Shown here piece after piece: positions 1-5,512 of a stretch of DNA of 5,868 nt; position 1 is the stretch's first letter; the number at the start of each line of letters is the position of its first letter. Source of the stretch: Deltaproteobacteria bacterium (GTDB lineage Bacteria; Desulfobacterota; Desulfarculia; Adiutricales; Adiutricaceae); contig JAITJP010000372.1 in the NCBI GenBank assembly GCA_031278835.1, positions 1 to 5,868 of the forward strand, given 5' to 3'. The position numbers and the translations under genes are program-made. The notes under the pieces are model-generated. The model was given only the letters and a program-made list of their open reading frames with translations. It made no database searches and was not told the origin of the DNA.

Positions 1-192
1 GTTTTGGGTGGTCACGACAATCTCGTGGTTACCCAAAACGGCTTCCCTGACCTCGCCGTTTTTGATGGCCTGGAAGATCTCCGAGTAATTTTTATGGATC
101 TGGTTGTCGGTGGGCTTGAAGTAATTAAACAAGCCCAACATGACGATCAAAACCATGGTCCAAATCAAAAGGGTTCGAGAAAAGTTGTTCAA
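1..192 (-). CDS. ftsH: ATP-dependent zinc metalloprotease FtsH, N-terminal 64 residues (gene runs off the left edge)
   Basis: FtsH is a membrane-anchored AAA+ protease that extracts and degrades misfolded membrane proteins and some cytosolic regulators. Visible here are only a short cytoplasmic N-terminus, the first membrane helix (about residues 8-25, LLIWTMVLIVMLGLFNYF) and the start of the periplasmic domain. The latter has the family pattern: Tyr36-Ser37 then a helix, 'IKNGEVREAVL', and a strand 'NHEIVVTT' (compare E. coli '[25 protein letters not shown]'). The AAA+ and HExxH parts would lie beyond position 1. The start is TTG at 192-190, preceded by GGGAG seven bases upstream; no ATG in frame lies before the membrane helix, and the next one (residue 13) is inside it. 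It follows infA on the same strand, but about 560 bases and at least one likely terminator separate them, so they are probably not co-transcribed. The family call rests on this N-terminus only and is fairly sure. Confidence 0.88.
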   Translation of the reverse strand, partial: MNNFSRTLLIWTMVLIVMLGLFNYFKPTDNQIHKNYSEIFQAIKNGEVREAVLGNHEIVVTTQN

Positions 193-257
193 ATTTGATC
201 TCCCAAAAAAGGGTCGAACTAACCAGCTCTCAAGCGCGCTTTTAGCTTAAGAGCGAT

Positions 258-295
258 AAAAAAAAAGCCCGATGTTGGCCTTTCAACTGACCGGC
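258..295 (-). terminator. Hairpin plus U9 tract upstream of ftsH (terminator or attenuator)
   Basis: Read on the minus strand, GCCGGU (295-290) pairs with AUCGGGC (273-267) with one bulged G and one G-U pair. Inside it GUUG (287-284) pairs with CAAC (277-274) around the loop AAAGGC. Nine consecutive T (266-258) follow at once. The stem is imperfect but the position of the T-run is right for intrinsic termination. It lies 65 bases before the ftsH start codon on the same strand, so it either ends a transcript arriving from upstream or attenuates ftsH. Confidence 0.45.
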
Positions 296-327
296 CTTGG
301 CTATTTTTGCAAAAAAATGGCCAAGGC
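294..327. other. Long A/T-cored hairpin with 8-bp GC-rich base
   Basis: GCCTTGGC (294-301) is perfectly complementary to GCCAAGGC (320-327), and six further A-T pairs (303-308 with 313-318) continue inward. In a plus-strand RNA the one odd pair (302/319) is U-G and the loop is GCAA, a GNRA tetraloop. In a minus-strand RNA, the direction of ftsH, the same pair is an A-C mismatch and the loop is UUGC. The nearby hairpin at 237-255 (CGCTTTTA/TAAGAGCG) shows the same bias: U-G in plus sense, C-A in minus sense. The base of this hairpin overlaps the 5' arm of the downstream hairpin (290-295) by two bases. Confidence 0.5.
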
Positions 328-467
328 AGAAGCCGTTTTAAGGAGGACGATTAAGTCAGAGAAAAATTGCCTGCCAAAATCATTCGGGTCAAATGATAAG
401 CCCAGGACCTGGGCCCGATTTGCTCCCAAAGTTAAAGCCTTACCAATAATCGAAACCGGCTTAAGAC

Positions 468-476
468 ATCATAGCA
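468..476 (-). promoter_or_regulatory. Extended -10 promoter element (TGC-TATGAT) upstream of the ftsH leader
   Basis: The minus strand reads TGC TATGAT (476-468), a five-of-six match to TATAAT with the TG extension one base upstream. The -35 region at 16-18 bases spacing is poor (TTTTCG or TTTTTC), which an extended -10 can tolerate. Transcription would begin near 461. It lies just after the infA terminator, as expected for a new transcription unit leading to ftsH. Confidence 0.4.
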
Positions 477-541
477 GAAATCGTCCCCAACGAAAAACCA
501 CCCTAGCCGATTGGCCTCAAAGGCCCCTGGGCCCTTAGGTG

Positions 542-567
542 AAAAAAATCCCCCGGCTAACCAAGGG
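542..567 (-). terminator. Intrinsic terminator of the infA transcript
   Basis: On the minus strand CCCUUGG (567-561) pairs with CCGGGGG (556-550), seven pairs including two U-G, around the loop UUAG. One A and seven T (548-542) follow. It lies about 190 bases past the infA stop codon and is the first convincing terminator in that direction. Confidence 0.65.
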
Positions 568-673
568 GCCTAAAGACAAATTTTCGCCTTGTCCCGCCGC
601 CTTCCAGAAAGACGGGGAATCGGCGAAGCTCTTAAAAAACCGGAGACGACCAATCTCAGCCCAATGGGCCAGC

Positions 674-699
674 GCCCTGGGCTGGGCCTAGCCCAGGGC
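674..699. repeat. Perfect 10-bp inverted repeat (GCCCTGGGCT / AGCCCAGGGC) in the infA 3' region
   Basis: Arms 674-683 and 690-699 are perfectly complementary with a 6-base spacer. No T-run follows on either strand, so it is not a standard terminator. It may protect the infA mRNA 3' end or be a copy of a dispersed palindromic element: related CCCAGG/CCTGGG palindromes occur in other spacers of this window (400-414, 1782-1808) and none in the genes. Confidence 0.55.
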
Positions 700-753
700 C
701 CTCCAAGCTCAAAAGGGGGGGCCGTTTTGGGCCAGCCTGGGTCGTCAATAAGG

Positions 754-972
754 CTATTTCAGGCGATAGGTGATCAGCCCATGGGTGGGATCATATGGGG
801 AAACGGCCACCTCAACCCGATCGCCCATTAAGACGCGGATTTTAAATCTCTTGAGTCTGCCCGAGAGCATGGCTCTGATTTTTACGCCCTCGGAAGTTTC
901 AACCTCCATATGGCCGTCGCCAAGAGTTTTGGTAACTCGGCCTTCCAGTTTAATCAAATCATCGTGGGTCAA
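754..972 (-). CDS. infA: Translation initiation factor IF-1
   Basis: IF-1 is a small OB-fold protein that binds the 30S A site and helps IF-2 and IF-3 place the initiator tRNA. At 72 residues it has the exact family length. It shows the family pattern through its whole length: 'LEGRVTKTL' (residues 9-17), 'VKIRAMLSGRLKR' (30-42), 'IRVLMGDRVEV' (45-55), 'SPYDPTHGLITYR' (58-70), matching the E. coli blocks 'SGKMRKNYIRILTGDKV' and 'PYDLSKGRIVFR'. The start codon is TTG (972-970), four bases after a strong AGGAGG; no in-frame ATG occurs before residue 22. The stop is TAG. It stands alone: a near-consensus promoter lies about 100 bases upstream and a terminator downstream, without the ribosomal-protein neighbours seen in some genomes. 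The identification is secure. A UUG start on an initiation factor is unusual and could reflect modest, tuned expression, but that is inference. Confidence 0.96.
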   Translation of the reverse strand: MTHDDLIKLEGRVTKTLGDGHMEVETSEGVKIRAMLSGRLKRFKIRVLMGDRVEVAVSPYDPTHGLITYRLK

Positions 973-1010
973 TGTACCTCCTATAAACCGAACTCGCCTT
1001 GGAGCCGGCC

Positions 1011-1060
1011 TCCCCTGTGGGGATGAATTCTCCTCAAATACAAGTCCCCACCTGGGACTT
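1011..1060 (-). promoter_or_regulatory. infA 5' leader with two hairpins
   Basis: Within the roughly 96-base leader, AAGTCCC (1042-1048) and GGGACTT (1054-1060) form a perfect 7-bp stem with a 5-base loop about ten bases from the predicted transcript start. TCCCC and GGGGA (1011-1015, 1019-1023) form a 5-bp stem with a 3-base loop nearer the gene. No known riboswitch or ribosomal-protein site is recognised. A 5'-terminal stem commonly stabilises mRNA; translational control is possible but unproven. Confidence 0.45.
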
Positions 1061-1074
1061 TAAATACCTTTTCA

Positions 1075-1103
1075 ACTATAACCCAGCGCATTTTTTATGT
1101 CAA
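1075..1103 (-). promoter_or_regulatory. Sigma70-type promoter of infA
   Basis: The minus strand carries a perfect -35 TTGACA (1103-1098), a 17-base spacer and -10 TATAGT (1080-1075, five of six). The predicted start is near 1068. It is by far the best promoter in the window, fitting a constitutive housekeeping gene. Confidence 0.85.
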
Positions 1104-1380
1104 GCCCATTTTCCTGGATTCTGGGTTAAACTGTTTAAAATCTATGCATGTCTTATACGTGTTTTTTATAATAATATAATCTTATTTATAGGTAAAAAAT
1201 ACCTAAAAATTGATTGGCCCATGAAATATCCCCAAGACCTAATCGATAAATATCGTATAATATTGATAATCAAAACCCTAAAATCAAACCCTTAAAACTT
1301 TTATTAAAAAAATAAGCTCTTTTTGTTAAATTTCCCCAGGGCCCCCTAACAAACGCTCGTCGCGGACCCAGGGGCGCCGG

Positions 1381-1449
1381 CCCGGCCCCCCAAAAAAAAA
1401 CAAAAAAAAATCTCCCCTCAGTCTTCCCGACCCGGCCCCCAAAAAAAAA
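1381..1449. repeat. Direct repeat of C-rich block plus poly-A (CCCGGCCCCC, A9)
   Basis: CCCGGCCCCC occurs at 1381-1390 and again at 1431-1440, exactly 50 bases apart. Each copy leads into runs of exactly nine A (1392-1400 and 1402-1410 in the first, 1441-1449 in the second) and then TCCCCTC. It looks like a partial tandem duplication. Run lengths may be affected by slippage or by sequencing error. Confidence 0.6.
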
Positions 1450-1500
1450 TTCCCCTCGGCCCCCTCAAAAAACGCCTGGAAGGGATTAAACTTCTTAGGG

Positions 1501-1547
1501 AACCGGCCGCGTTAAATGGCCAAGGGGCCGGTTTGGAGCGGCTTTTT
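1501..1547 (+). terminator. Possible plus-strand terminator in the spacer, without an evident gene before it
   Basis: AACCGGCC (1501-1508) is perfectly complementary to GGCCGGTT (1526-1533). An alternative outer stem GCCGC/GCGGC (1506-1510, 1538-1542) runs directly into five T (1543-1547). The two foldings are mutually exclusive. A transcript that would end here is not identified; a TATAAT at 1256-1261 lacks a good -35. Confidence 0.3.
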
Positions 1548-1781
1548 ATGGGGAAAAGGGCTTTGATAAGCGGACAAGCTGGTTTGATATCGTGAGTTTT
1601 ATTAAAACTATGTTTTTTTCTGGAAAAGGTTCTTCTTTTTTGGTAACATAAATCAGAAACTTGCTAATTAATCCCTCCCCCCCTTCATAAGTAGGTTTAC
1701 CAATCAGTCTTTTACCTTTTAAGTAGCTGTAATTACTCTAAAAATATCTTAGTCGCCTTCGAGAGCGGCTAGTCCTTGAGC

Positions 1782-1808
1782 CCAGGGCCTTCGGGCCAAG
1801 CCAGGGCC
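1782..1808. repeat. CCAGGGCC direct repeat with a UUCG-capped GGCC hairpin
   Basis: CCAGGGCC occurs at 1782-1789 and 1801-1808. Between and overlapping them, GGCC-TTCG-GGCC (1786-1797) forms a short hairpin with the very stable C(UUCG)G loop. It belongs with the other CCCAGG-type palindromes in the spacers. Confidence 0.4.
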
Positions 1809-1897
1809 TGGTCCATTTTGACTGGTTGATTTTGGTCAAATAAAAAAACTCATTTAAACAATTAAATTCCATTTGTAAGTTTGGACCGAAGGTTTTT

Positions 1898-1926
1898 TTG
1901 TCAAGCTTATTTCCTAAACATATTTT
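1898..1926 (+). promoter_or_regulatory. Likely sigma70-type promoter of the chemoreceptor gene
   Basis: TTGTCA (1898-1903, five of six to TTGACA), a 17-base spacer, then TATTTT (1921-1926, four of six). Transcription would start near 1933, giving a leader of about 95 bases. A weaker alternative, TTGACT with TAAAAA at 17 bases, lies at 1818-1846. I see no clear flagellar sigma28 site, though many receptors use one. Confidence 0.5.
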
Positions 1927-1969
1927 AAGTCACCGGGCTTTTTTGGGTCACCAAAATAAGCTAGGGGCT

Positions 1970-1998
1970 TGGGCCGGGCCGTTTTTTGGCCCGGGCCA
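1970..1998 (+). promoter_or_regulatory. Strong GC hairpin in the chemoreceptor 5' leader
   Basis: TGGGCCGGGCC (1970-1980) pairs with GGCCCGGGCCA (1988-1998): ten pairs and one G-G mismatch, closing the loop GTTTTTT. It ends 28 bases before the start codon, outside the ribosome binding site, so it does not mask initiation directly. The T-run is in the loop rather than after the stem, so it is not an ordinary terminator. It may stabilise the mRNA or serve as a protein or RNA target. Confidence 0.55.
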
Positions 1999-2026
1999 TT
2001 TCTAAAAACCAAAGCGGAGTCACAAC

Positions 2027-4069
2027 ATGGGTTTTAGAACGAAGATTCTTTTGATGCTGGCCATTCTAACTTTGGCGGCCCTGATCAATTTCGGGGTGAG
2101 TTTATTCATGGCCGGAAGCATGGGCGAGGAGATAGGCAAAAAATCCAGCCAAAGCGTGGAAAGACTTGCCGATTTAATTAAAAATTCAGAAGAAGAACGG
2201 GCCAGCACCACGCTTTTAAGTGAGCTGACCGGTCTGCAGGTTTTACTGACCAACGTTGAGCGTGAAGCCCTTTACGGGGCTTACTTCTACCTGGGCCAGC
2301 ACAATTTAGCCAAGGTCTCCAAAGAAGCCAACGAGGTGGCCCTCAAACAAATAGAAACTTTTAGCCGAAACGTCATGGCTACGGAACCCCCGGAAGTCAA
2401 CGGCTTTGGGGCCAGCTTTGAGAAGGGCCAGTTTTCTGCCTGGACCCCGGTCATGTTTCCCTATATTTATTTGCGAGACAATCAAGTCGAGTATACCATC
2501 ATCCCCGAGGTGTCCGGCATTGAAGATCCCTCAACGGCTCAGCAAGACATGGTTATCGCCTTGGAGCTTGACGAAAACTATTACACCACCAGCGTTCCCA
2601 AGGATCACGACCGCTCCAAACCCTTGCCGGTTAAAGTTACTTGGACCAAGACCTATATCGATCAATTCGCCAAGGTCCCGGTCATGACGGCCACGGTTCC
2701 CATTAGCGACGAAAACGGGGTGGCCGGGGTGGCCTTTATCGACCTATCCCTGCACGGGCTAAGTCAAATCGCCCAAAACCTGGCCACCACAGTGCCTGGG
2801 AACAAAGTCTTGATTTTTAGCTTACCTTACAATGAAGTGGTGGCCCAGTCGGGCCTTGACCACTACGAGCCCACTGATGGCTTTGACCCGGAAAATCACT
2901 CCCAGCCCATGGTTTTGACCAAAAACATAAACGAATTTAATGAAGGCAAACAAATAGAAGCCCTTTACGGTAGCCTAAAGGACGGCGAGCTAAAGTCCCT
3001 AAACGTTTCAATAAACGGCGAGGGCTATCTGGTCCAGGCGGTTAACCTAAAAAACCTCTTTGGTTTCGCCCTTTTTACCCCAATGAAGGAGATCCACAAG
3101 GAAACGGCCCTGGCCCAACAAATGGGCAAAGAACTGGCCGCCGATCAAGCCAGATCCATGCGCCGCATTGGCCTGGTGGGCACCTCCTCGGTCATAATCC
3201 TGCTTTTGGTCCTGTCTTTCATTACCGTTTTCGTGGTCAAGGTAACTTCAACCTTAAAACTGGCCGGGGAAAGACTCTTTACCCAGGCCCGGGAAGTTTT
3301 TAGGATGTCGGACCGTTTGTCGAGTTTATCGGATCTGCTGGAAAACGACGGCCGGACCCAGCAAGACACCATGGTGCAAACTTCCTCGGCCGTGACCAAA
3401 ATCAGCGCCAAACTGCACCAAACCGTGGGCACGACCAAAACCTGCGGCGAGGCCATGAACCGGGCCGCCCATCAGGTCACCTCTGGCTCGGAGACGGTCA
3501 TTGACATGAAAAAAGCCATGGACGGTATTTCCCGGGCCTCCTCGGAGGTGGCCAAGATCCTAAGCGACATCGAGACCATCGCCTTCCAAACCAACCTCTT
3601 AGCCCTAAACGCCTCGGTTGAGGCCTCCCGGGCCGGCGAGGCCGGACAGGGCTTTGCCGTGGTGGCCGAGGAGGTCAGAAACCTGGCCACGGCCACCAAG
3701 GAATCGGCCCAAAAAACTTCCACCATCTTGGAAGAATCCTTTAGGCGCACCAGCGAAGGCCAAGACGCCGCCGAAAATCTCTCCAAAAGTTTTAAGGGCA
3801 TCGAAAAGATCTTCAATGAAGCCGAGAGCATGGTCACCACGGTCAACGAGGCCACCGAAGAACAAACCAGTTACGCCGACGCCATCTACGGTTACGTGGA
3901 GGGCTTGCAGACCCTGGTCAATAACAACAAAGACGTGGTCCGCGACACCAAATCAGGTAGCGGTGAGTTAAATGGCTACGCCACCCACCTTTACGAAACG
4001 GCCAATCAGCTCATGGATATCATCAAAGGGGTCAATCGTGTCGAGGACGACTCGGAATTGATTCTCTAA
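2027..4069 (+). CDS. Methyl-accepting chemotaxis protein with periplasmic Cache-type sensor
   Basis: A transmembrane chemoreceptor that binds a ligand outside the inner membrane and controls CheA kinase through CheW. Of 680 residues, 6-28 are membrane helix 1, 29-378 the periplasmic domain, 381-404 helix 2, and the rest cytoplasmic. The periplasmic part looks like a double Cache fold (family-like stretch 'YYTTSVPKDHD', then 'VPVMTATVPISDENGVAGVAFIDLSL', residues 186-242). The ligand cannot be read; the known amino-acid-binding Cache motif is not evident. The signalling tip is unmistakable: 'IAFQTNLLALNASVEASRAG' (518-537) then 'FAVVAEEVRNLA', keeping the contact residues E532 and R535. 'NEATEEQTSYADAI' (607-620) is a typical methylation-helix segment. 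No clear HAMP follows helix 2, and the C-terminus (ending SELIL) lacks the NWETF-type CheR tether. GGAG seven bases before the ATG supports the start. The gene is monocistronic, with its own terminator. Confidence 0.95.
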   Translation: MGFRTKILLMLAILTLAALINFGVSLFMAGSMGEEIGKKSSQSVERLADLIKNSEEERASTTLLSELTGLQVLLTNVEREALYGAYFYLGQHNLAKVSKEANEVALKQIETFSRNVMATEPPEVNGFGASFEKGQFSAWTPVMFPYIYLRDNQVEYTIIPEVSGIEDPSTAQQDMVIALELDENYYTTSVPKDHDRSKPLPVKVTWTKTYIDQFAKVPVMTATVPISDENGVAGVAFIDLSLHGLSQIAQNLATTVPGNKVLIFSLPYNEVVAQSGLDHYEPTDGFDPENHSQPMVLTKNINEFNEGKQIEALYGSLKDGELKSLNVSINGEGYLVQAVNLKNLFGFALFTPMKEIHKETALAQQMGKELAADQARSMRRIGLVGTSSVIILLLVLSFITVFVVKVTSTLKLAGERLFTQAREVFRMSDRLSSLSDLLENDGRTQQDTMVQTSSAVTKISAKLHQTVGTTKTCGEAMNRAAHQVTSGSETVIDMKKAMDGISRASSEVAKILSDIETIAFQTNLLALNASVEASRAGEAGQGFAVVAEEVRNLATATKESAQKTSTILEESFRRTSEGQDAAENLSKSFKGIEKIFNEAESMVTTVNEATEEQTSYADAIYGYVEGLQTLVNNNKDVVRDTKSGSGELNGYATHLYETANQLMDIIKGVNRVEDDSELIL

Positions 4070-4086
4070 AATCCCCAGCCCTAACC

Positions 4087-4121
4087 AAGCCGGCGCCTTC
4101 AAAAGCCGCCGGCTTTTTTTT
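4087..4121 (+). terminator. Strong intrinsic terminator of the chemoreceptor gene
   Basis: AAGCCGGCG (4087-4095) and CGCCGGCTT (4107-4115) form a 9-bp perfect stem with an 11-base loop, running into eight T (4114-4121). It starts 17 bases after the stop codon and separates this gene from the next. Confidence 0.92.
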
Positions 4122-4160
4122 GGCCCCAAAATTTTCCGCCCCCCGGCCAAGCCTATGGTC

Positions 4161-4190
4161 TTGACCTTTAAGCAAAGGCCGGTGTATTCT
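4161..4190 (+). promoter_or_regulatory. Promoter of the secreted-protein gene
   Basis: TTGACC (4161-4166), an 18-base spacer and TATTCT (4185-4190), each near consensus. The start would be near 4197, giving a short leader of about 28 bases. It lies after the receptor terminator, so the gene is its own unit. Confidence 0.65.
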
Positions 4191-4224
4191 AGTCAAACCA
4201 AAAACCCTTCCCGGGGGAGTTCCC

Positions 4225-4830
4225 ATGACCAAAGGCCCAGCCCTAAGCCACAAAACCAACCCATTTTTGTTCCAAAAATTTCTGACCTTGGCTTTGATGG
4301 CCCTGGTCATGTCTTTTTTTCTGACCGACCAAATTTTGGCCCAAGACCAGAGCGCCCTTGAACCATCGGCTCTGTCCCCCTCCCCGGCCGAGAGCCCATC
4401 GGCCCTGTCCCCCTCCCCCGGCCCGGCCCCGGCCCAGGCCGAGCCAAGCCCCGAGCCCATGGCTTTTGATGAGCCAACTCCCGAGCAATTGTCGGCGGCC
4501 GCTTTGACCCCCGAAGTAATGATTACCGAAGCCCCCCTGACCGAGGCGGATTTTGAAATCTTCGTGGCCATGTACAATTACATCCTTTATGGCTCCGAGC
4601 GTCTAAATTTCAACACTTTCTCAGCCAACCTGGGTATTCCCCTGCGCCGCTTAAACTACATCTCGGCCAAAATTTCCCTGCCTTTGGGCGAAAGCGCCCG
4701 CCGGGGCCAGACCATAAACGAACTGGGCTTGGGAGTTTTGATGAACGGCCCCGAGTGGGAGCTTTTTTTGGCCCGAAAAACTCAACTGGAAGAATTAACC
4801 GCGGCCATGAAAAGAGCCATGTCCAGATAA
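4225..4830 (+). CDS. Secreted or periplasmic protein of unknown function with Pro/Ser-rich linker
   Basis: I do not recognise this 201-residue protein. Residues 1-39 look like a Sec signal peptide: Lys10 and Lys18, a hydrophobic core 'FLTLALMALVMSFFL' (19-33), and a cleavage site after Ile-Leu-Ala39. There is no Cys at +1, so it is not a lipoprotein. Residues 40-100 are an acidic, Pro/Ser/Ala-rich linker with an 11-residue repeat (PSALSPSP twice). Residues 105-200 look folded and mostly helical: 'TEADFEIFVAMYNYILYG' (106-123), 'FSANLGIPLRRLNYISAKI' (132-150), which has a helix-turn-helix-like spacing odd for an exported protein, and a basic C-terminal helix (184-201). GGGGGAG five bases before the ATG supports the start. 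A tethered periplasmic domain on a flexible linker is one reading; the role is open. Confidence 0.85.
   Translation: MTKGPALSHKTNPFLFQKFLTLALMALVMSFFLTDQILAQDQSALEPSALSPSPAESPSALSPSPGPAPAQAEPSPEPMAFDEPTPEQLSAAALTPEVMITEAPLTEADFEIFVAMYNYILYGSERLNFNTFSANLGIPLRRLNYISAKISLPLGESARRGQTINELGLGVLMNGPEWELFLARKTQLEELTAAMKRAMSR
4363..4418 (+). repeat. In-frame 33-bp tandem repeat in the linker of the secreted protein
   Basis: CCATCGGC(T/C)CTGTCCCCCTCCC occurs at 4363 and again at 4396, a 33-base period that encodes PSALSPSP twice. The nucleotide copies are nearly identical, including third positions, so the duplication seems recent. Length changes by whole repeats would keep the frame. Confidence 0.7.
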
Positions 4831-5270
4831 GCTCAAGCCAAAAAATCCCCCCCCTTTTTAGCCGGCCAAAGGGGCCCCCAAAAAATGCCCAACTGGCCTT
4901 GGCCAAAAGCCCCTCCGGGCCCCTGCCCTAGCCCTTGAAACAGTCCGGCCTTCCAAAATCCCACCAAACCCCACTCTCATAAGCGGTGATTGGGTAAAAA
5001 ATCACTCCCCTTTATCGAAAAAAAACTGAAAAAGCCAGGCCTGATTTACCCAAAAAATCATGAATCTACTGAAAAGAATTTAGATTCAGACACTGGCCCT
5101 TTTGCCTCAATATTGGGCCAAACGAAAAAAAAACCGTCAATTTTTAACTTCAAGTCTCCGCTTTGGACGAGACCTTGAATTGAGCTAAAAAATCGCTTTA
5201 AGGCCAAGAGCTAGGCCATTTTTGACCCGAGCCTAAAGCTTAAAGCTCCAGAGGGCAAAATTAATGGCCT
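4831..5270. other. Spacer after the secreted-protein gene; no gene seen
   Basis: No frame here has a ribosome binding site or a recognisable product. CCCCTTT/AAAGGGG (4851-4857, 4868-4874) is a 7-bp stem. On the minus strand it is followed, after four G and an A, by six T, so a minus-strand terminator is conceivable; on the plus strand no T-run follows, so the upstream gene lacks an intrinsic terminator. Further stems: GTGATT/AATCAC (4986-4991, 5000-5005) and TGAATCTA/TAGATTCA (5061-5088). A short direct repeat, CCAGAGGG-(G)C(C)-A-rich-TTAA, lies at 5248-5264 and 5279-5298. I see no tRNA. Confidence 0.55.
5061..5088. repeat. Perfect 8-bp inverted repeat TGAATCTA / TAGATTCA
   Basis: Arms 5061-5068 and 5081-5088 with a 12-base spacer. 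No T-run follows. It could be an operator-type site or an RNA stem; nothing nearby says which. Confidence 0.4.
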
Positions 5271-5366
5271 GAAAAATTCCAGAGGGGCCAAAAATTAACA
5301 CTCAGAACAAATCCCAGGCCAACAGGAAAGAATTATTCAGGGCTAAATTTGTCGGCTTAATAAAAT

Positions 5367-5483
5367 CTAACAAAACTAATAAAGTCAATAAATCAATAAA
5401 AACTATCAAGGTCATTATAACTAACAAAAATAACAAACAATATAAAACCAACTAATCCTACTAAACCAATAAAACCTACAAAC
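5367..5483. repeat. Array of 13 degenerate 9-bp units (consensus about CTAAYAAAA), copy 1
   Basis: The stretch divides cleanly into nonamers: CTAACAAAA, CTAATAAAG, TCAATAAAT, CAATAAAAA, CTATCAAGG, TCATTATAA, CTAACAAAA, ATAACAAAC, AATATAAAA, CCAACTAAT, CCTACTAAA, CCAATAAAA, CCTACAAAC. Pyrimidine is usual at the first position and A at positions 6-8. Only three G occur in 5357-5488. Confidence 0.75.
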
Positions 5484-5512
5484 TCCTAGTCGAATATTTT
5501 TTTCTTGGAGAT

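Larger units (their letters stand above)
258..461 (-). ncRNA. Candidate structured RNA of about 200 nt (small RNA or ftsH leader)
   Basis: This stretch is bracketed by an extended -10 element (468-473) and a hairpin/U9 tract (258-295), with no credible reading frame on the minus strand. The predicted 5' end can pair with the 3' end: AAGCC and GGU (462-455) with 265-273, UUGG (446-443) with CCAA (278-275), and CUUUAACU (437-430) with 280-288 with one bulge. That gives about 20 base pairs closing a large middle. The middle holds a short hairpin at 400-414 (GCCCAG/CTGGGC), another at 379-397 (ATCATT/AATGAT, 7-nt loop) and the long one at 294-327. A rod closed by its ends recalls 6S RNA in shape and length, but I recognise no 6S sequence and the closing stem competes with the terminator hairpin. 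It may equally be a long ftsH 5' leader. Confidence 0.3.
1104..1897. other. Long spacer between the divergent infA and chemoreceptor genes; no gene seen
   Basis: About 800 bases with no credible frame on either strand; translations lack family patterns and start sites lack ribosome binding sites. The part 1130-1330 is strongly A/T-rich with three chance-like TATAAT matches (1167, 1175, 1256). A 17-bp operator-like palindrome, TAGGTA-A5-TACCTA, sits at 1189-1205. C-rich and poly-A blocks follow (1381-1449), then a palindrome region (1501-1547). TAGTCGC/GCGGCTA (1750-1756, 1765-1771) forms a 7-bp stem with one G-U pair. TTTGAC/GTCAAA (1817-1822, 1835-1840) is an inverted repeat about 60 bases before the receptor promoter and could be an operator. 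I recognise no tRNA or known RNA here. Confidence 0.6.

Noticed and set aside
272..538. 88-codon plus-strand frame beginning at 272; also an AAGGAGG at 340-346 three bases before an in-frame ATT
   Set aside because: The ATG has no ribosome binding site, the product is low in hydrophobic core and matches nothing I know, and it overlaps the structured region read on the other strand. The AAGGAGG has no ATG, GTG or TTG after it; an ATT start would be exceptional.
589..831. 80-codon plus-strand frame overlapping the end of infA
   Set aside because: It is antisense to infA and to its GC palindrome; its composition reflects GGCC-rich DNA and it has no known match.
1162..1261. Three perfect TATAAT matches on the plus strand (1167, 1175, 1256)
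   Set aside because: They lie in a very A/T-rich stretch and none has a reasonable -35 at 16-18 bases, so chance is the simpler explanation.
1970..1998. Intrinsic terminator before the chemoreceptor
   Set aside because: The T-run is in the loop, and after the stem comes ATTTCTAAAA, not a U-tract; ending transcription here would also silence the receptor from the best upstream promoter.
4032..4577. 181-codon minus-strand frame opposite the secreted-protein gene
   Set aside because: It is the mirror of the proline-rich, GC-rich linker, with Gly/Ala repeats and no start signal, and it crosses the receptor terminator.
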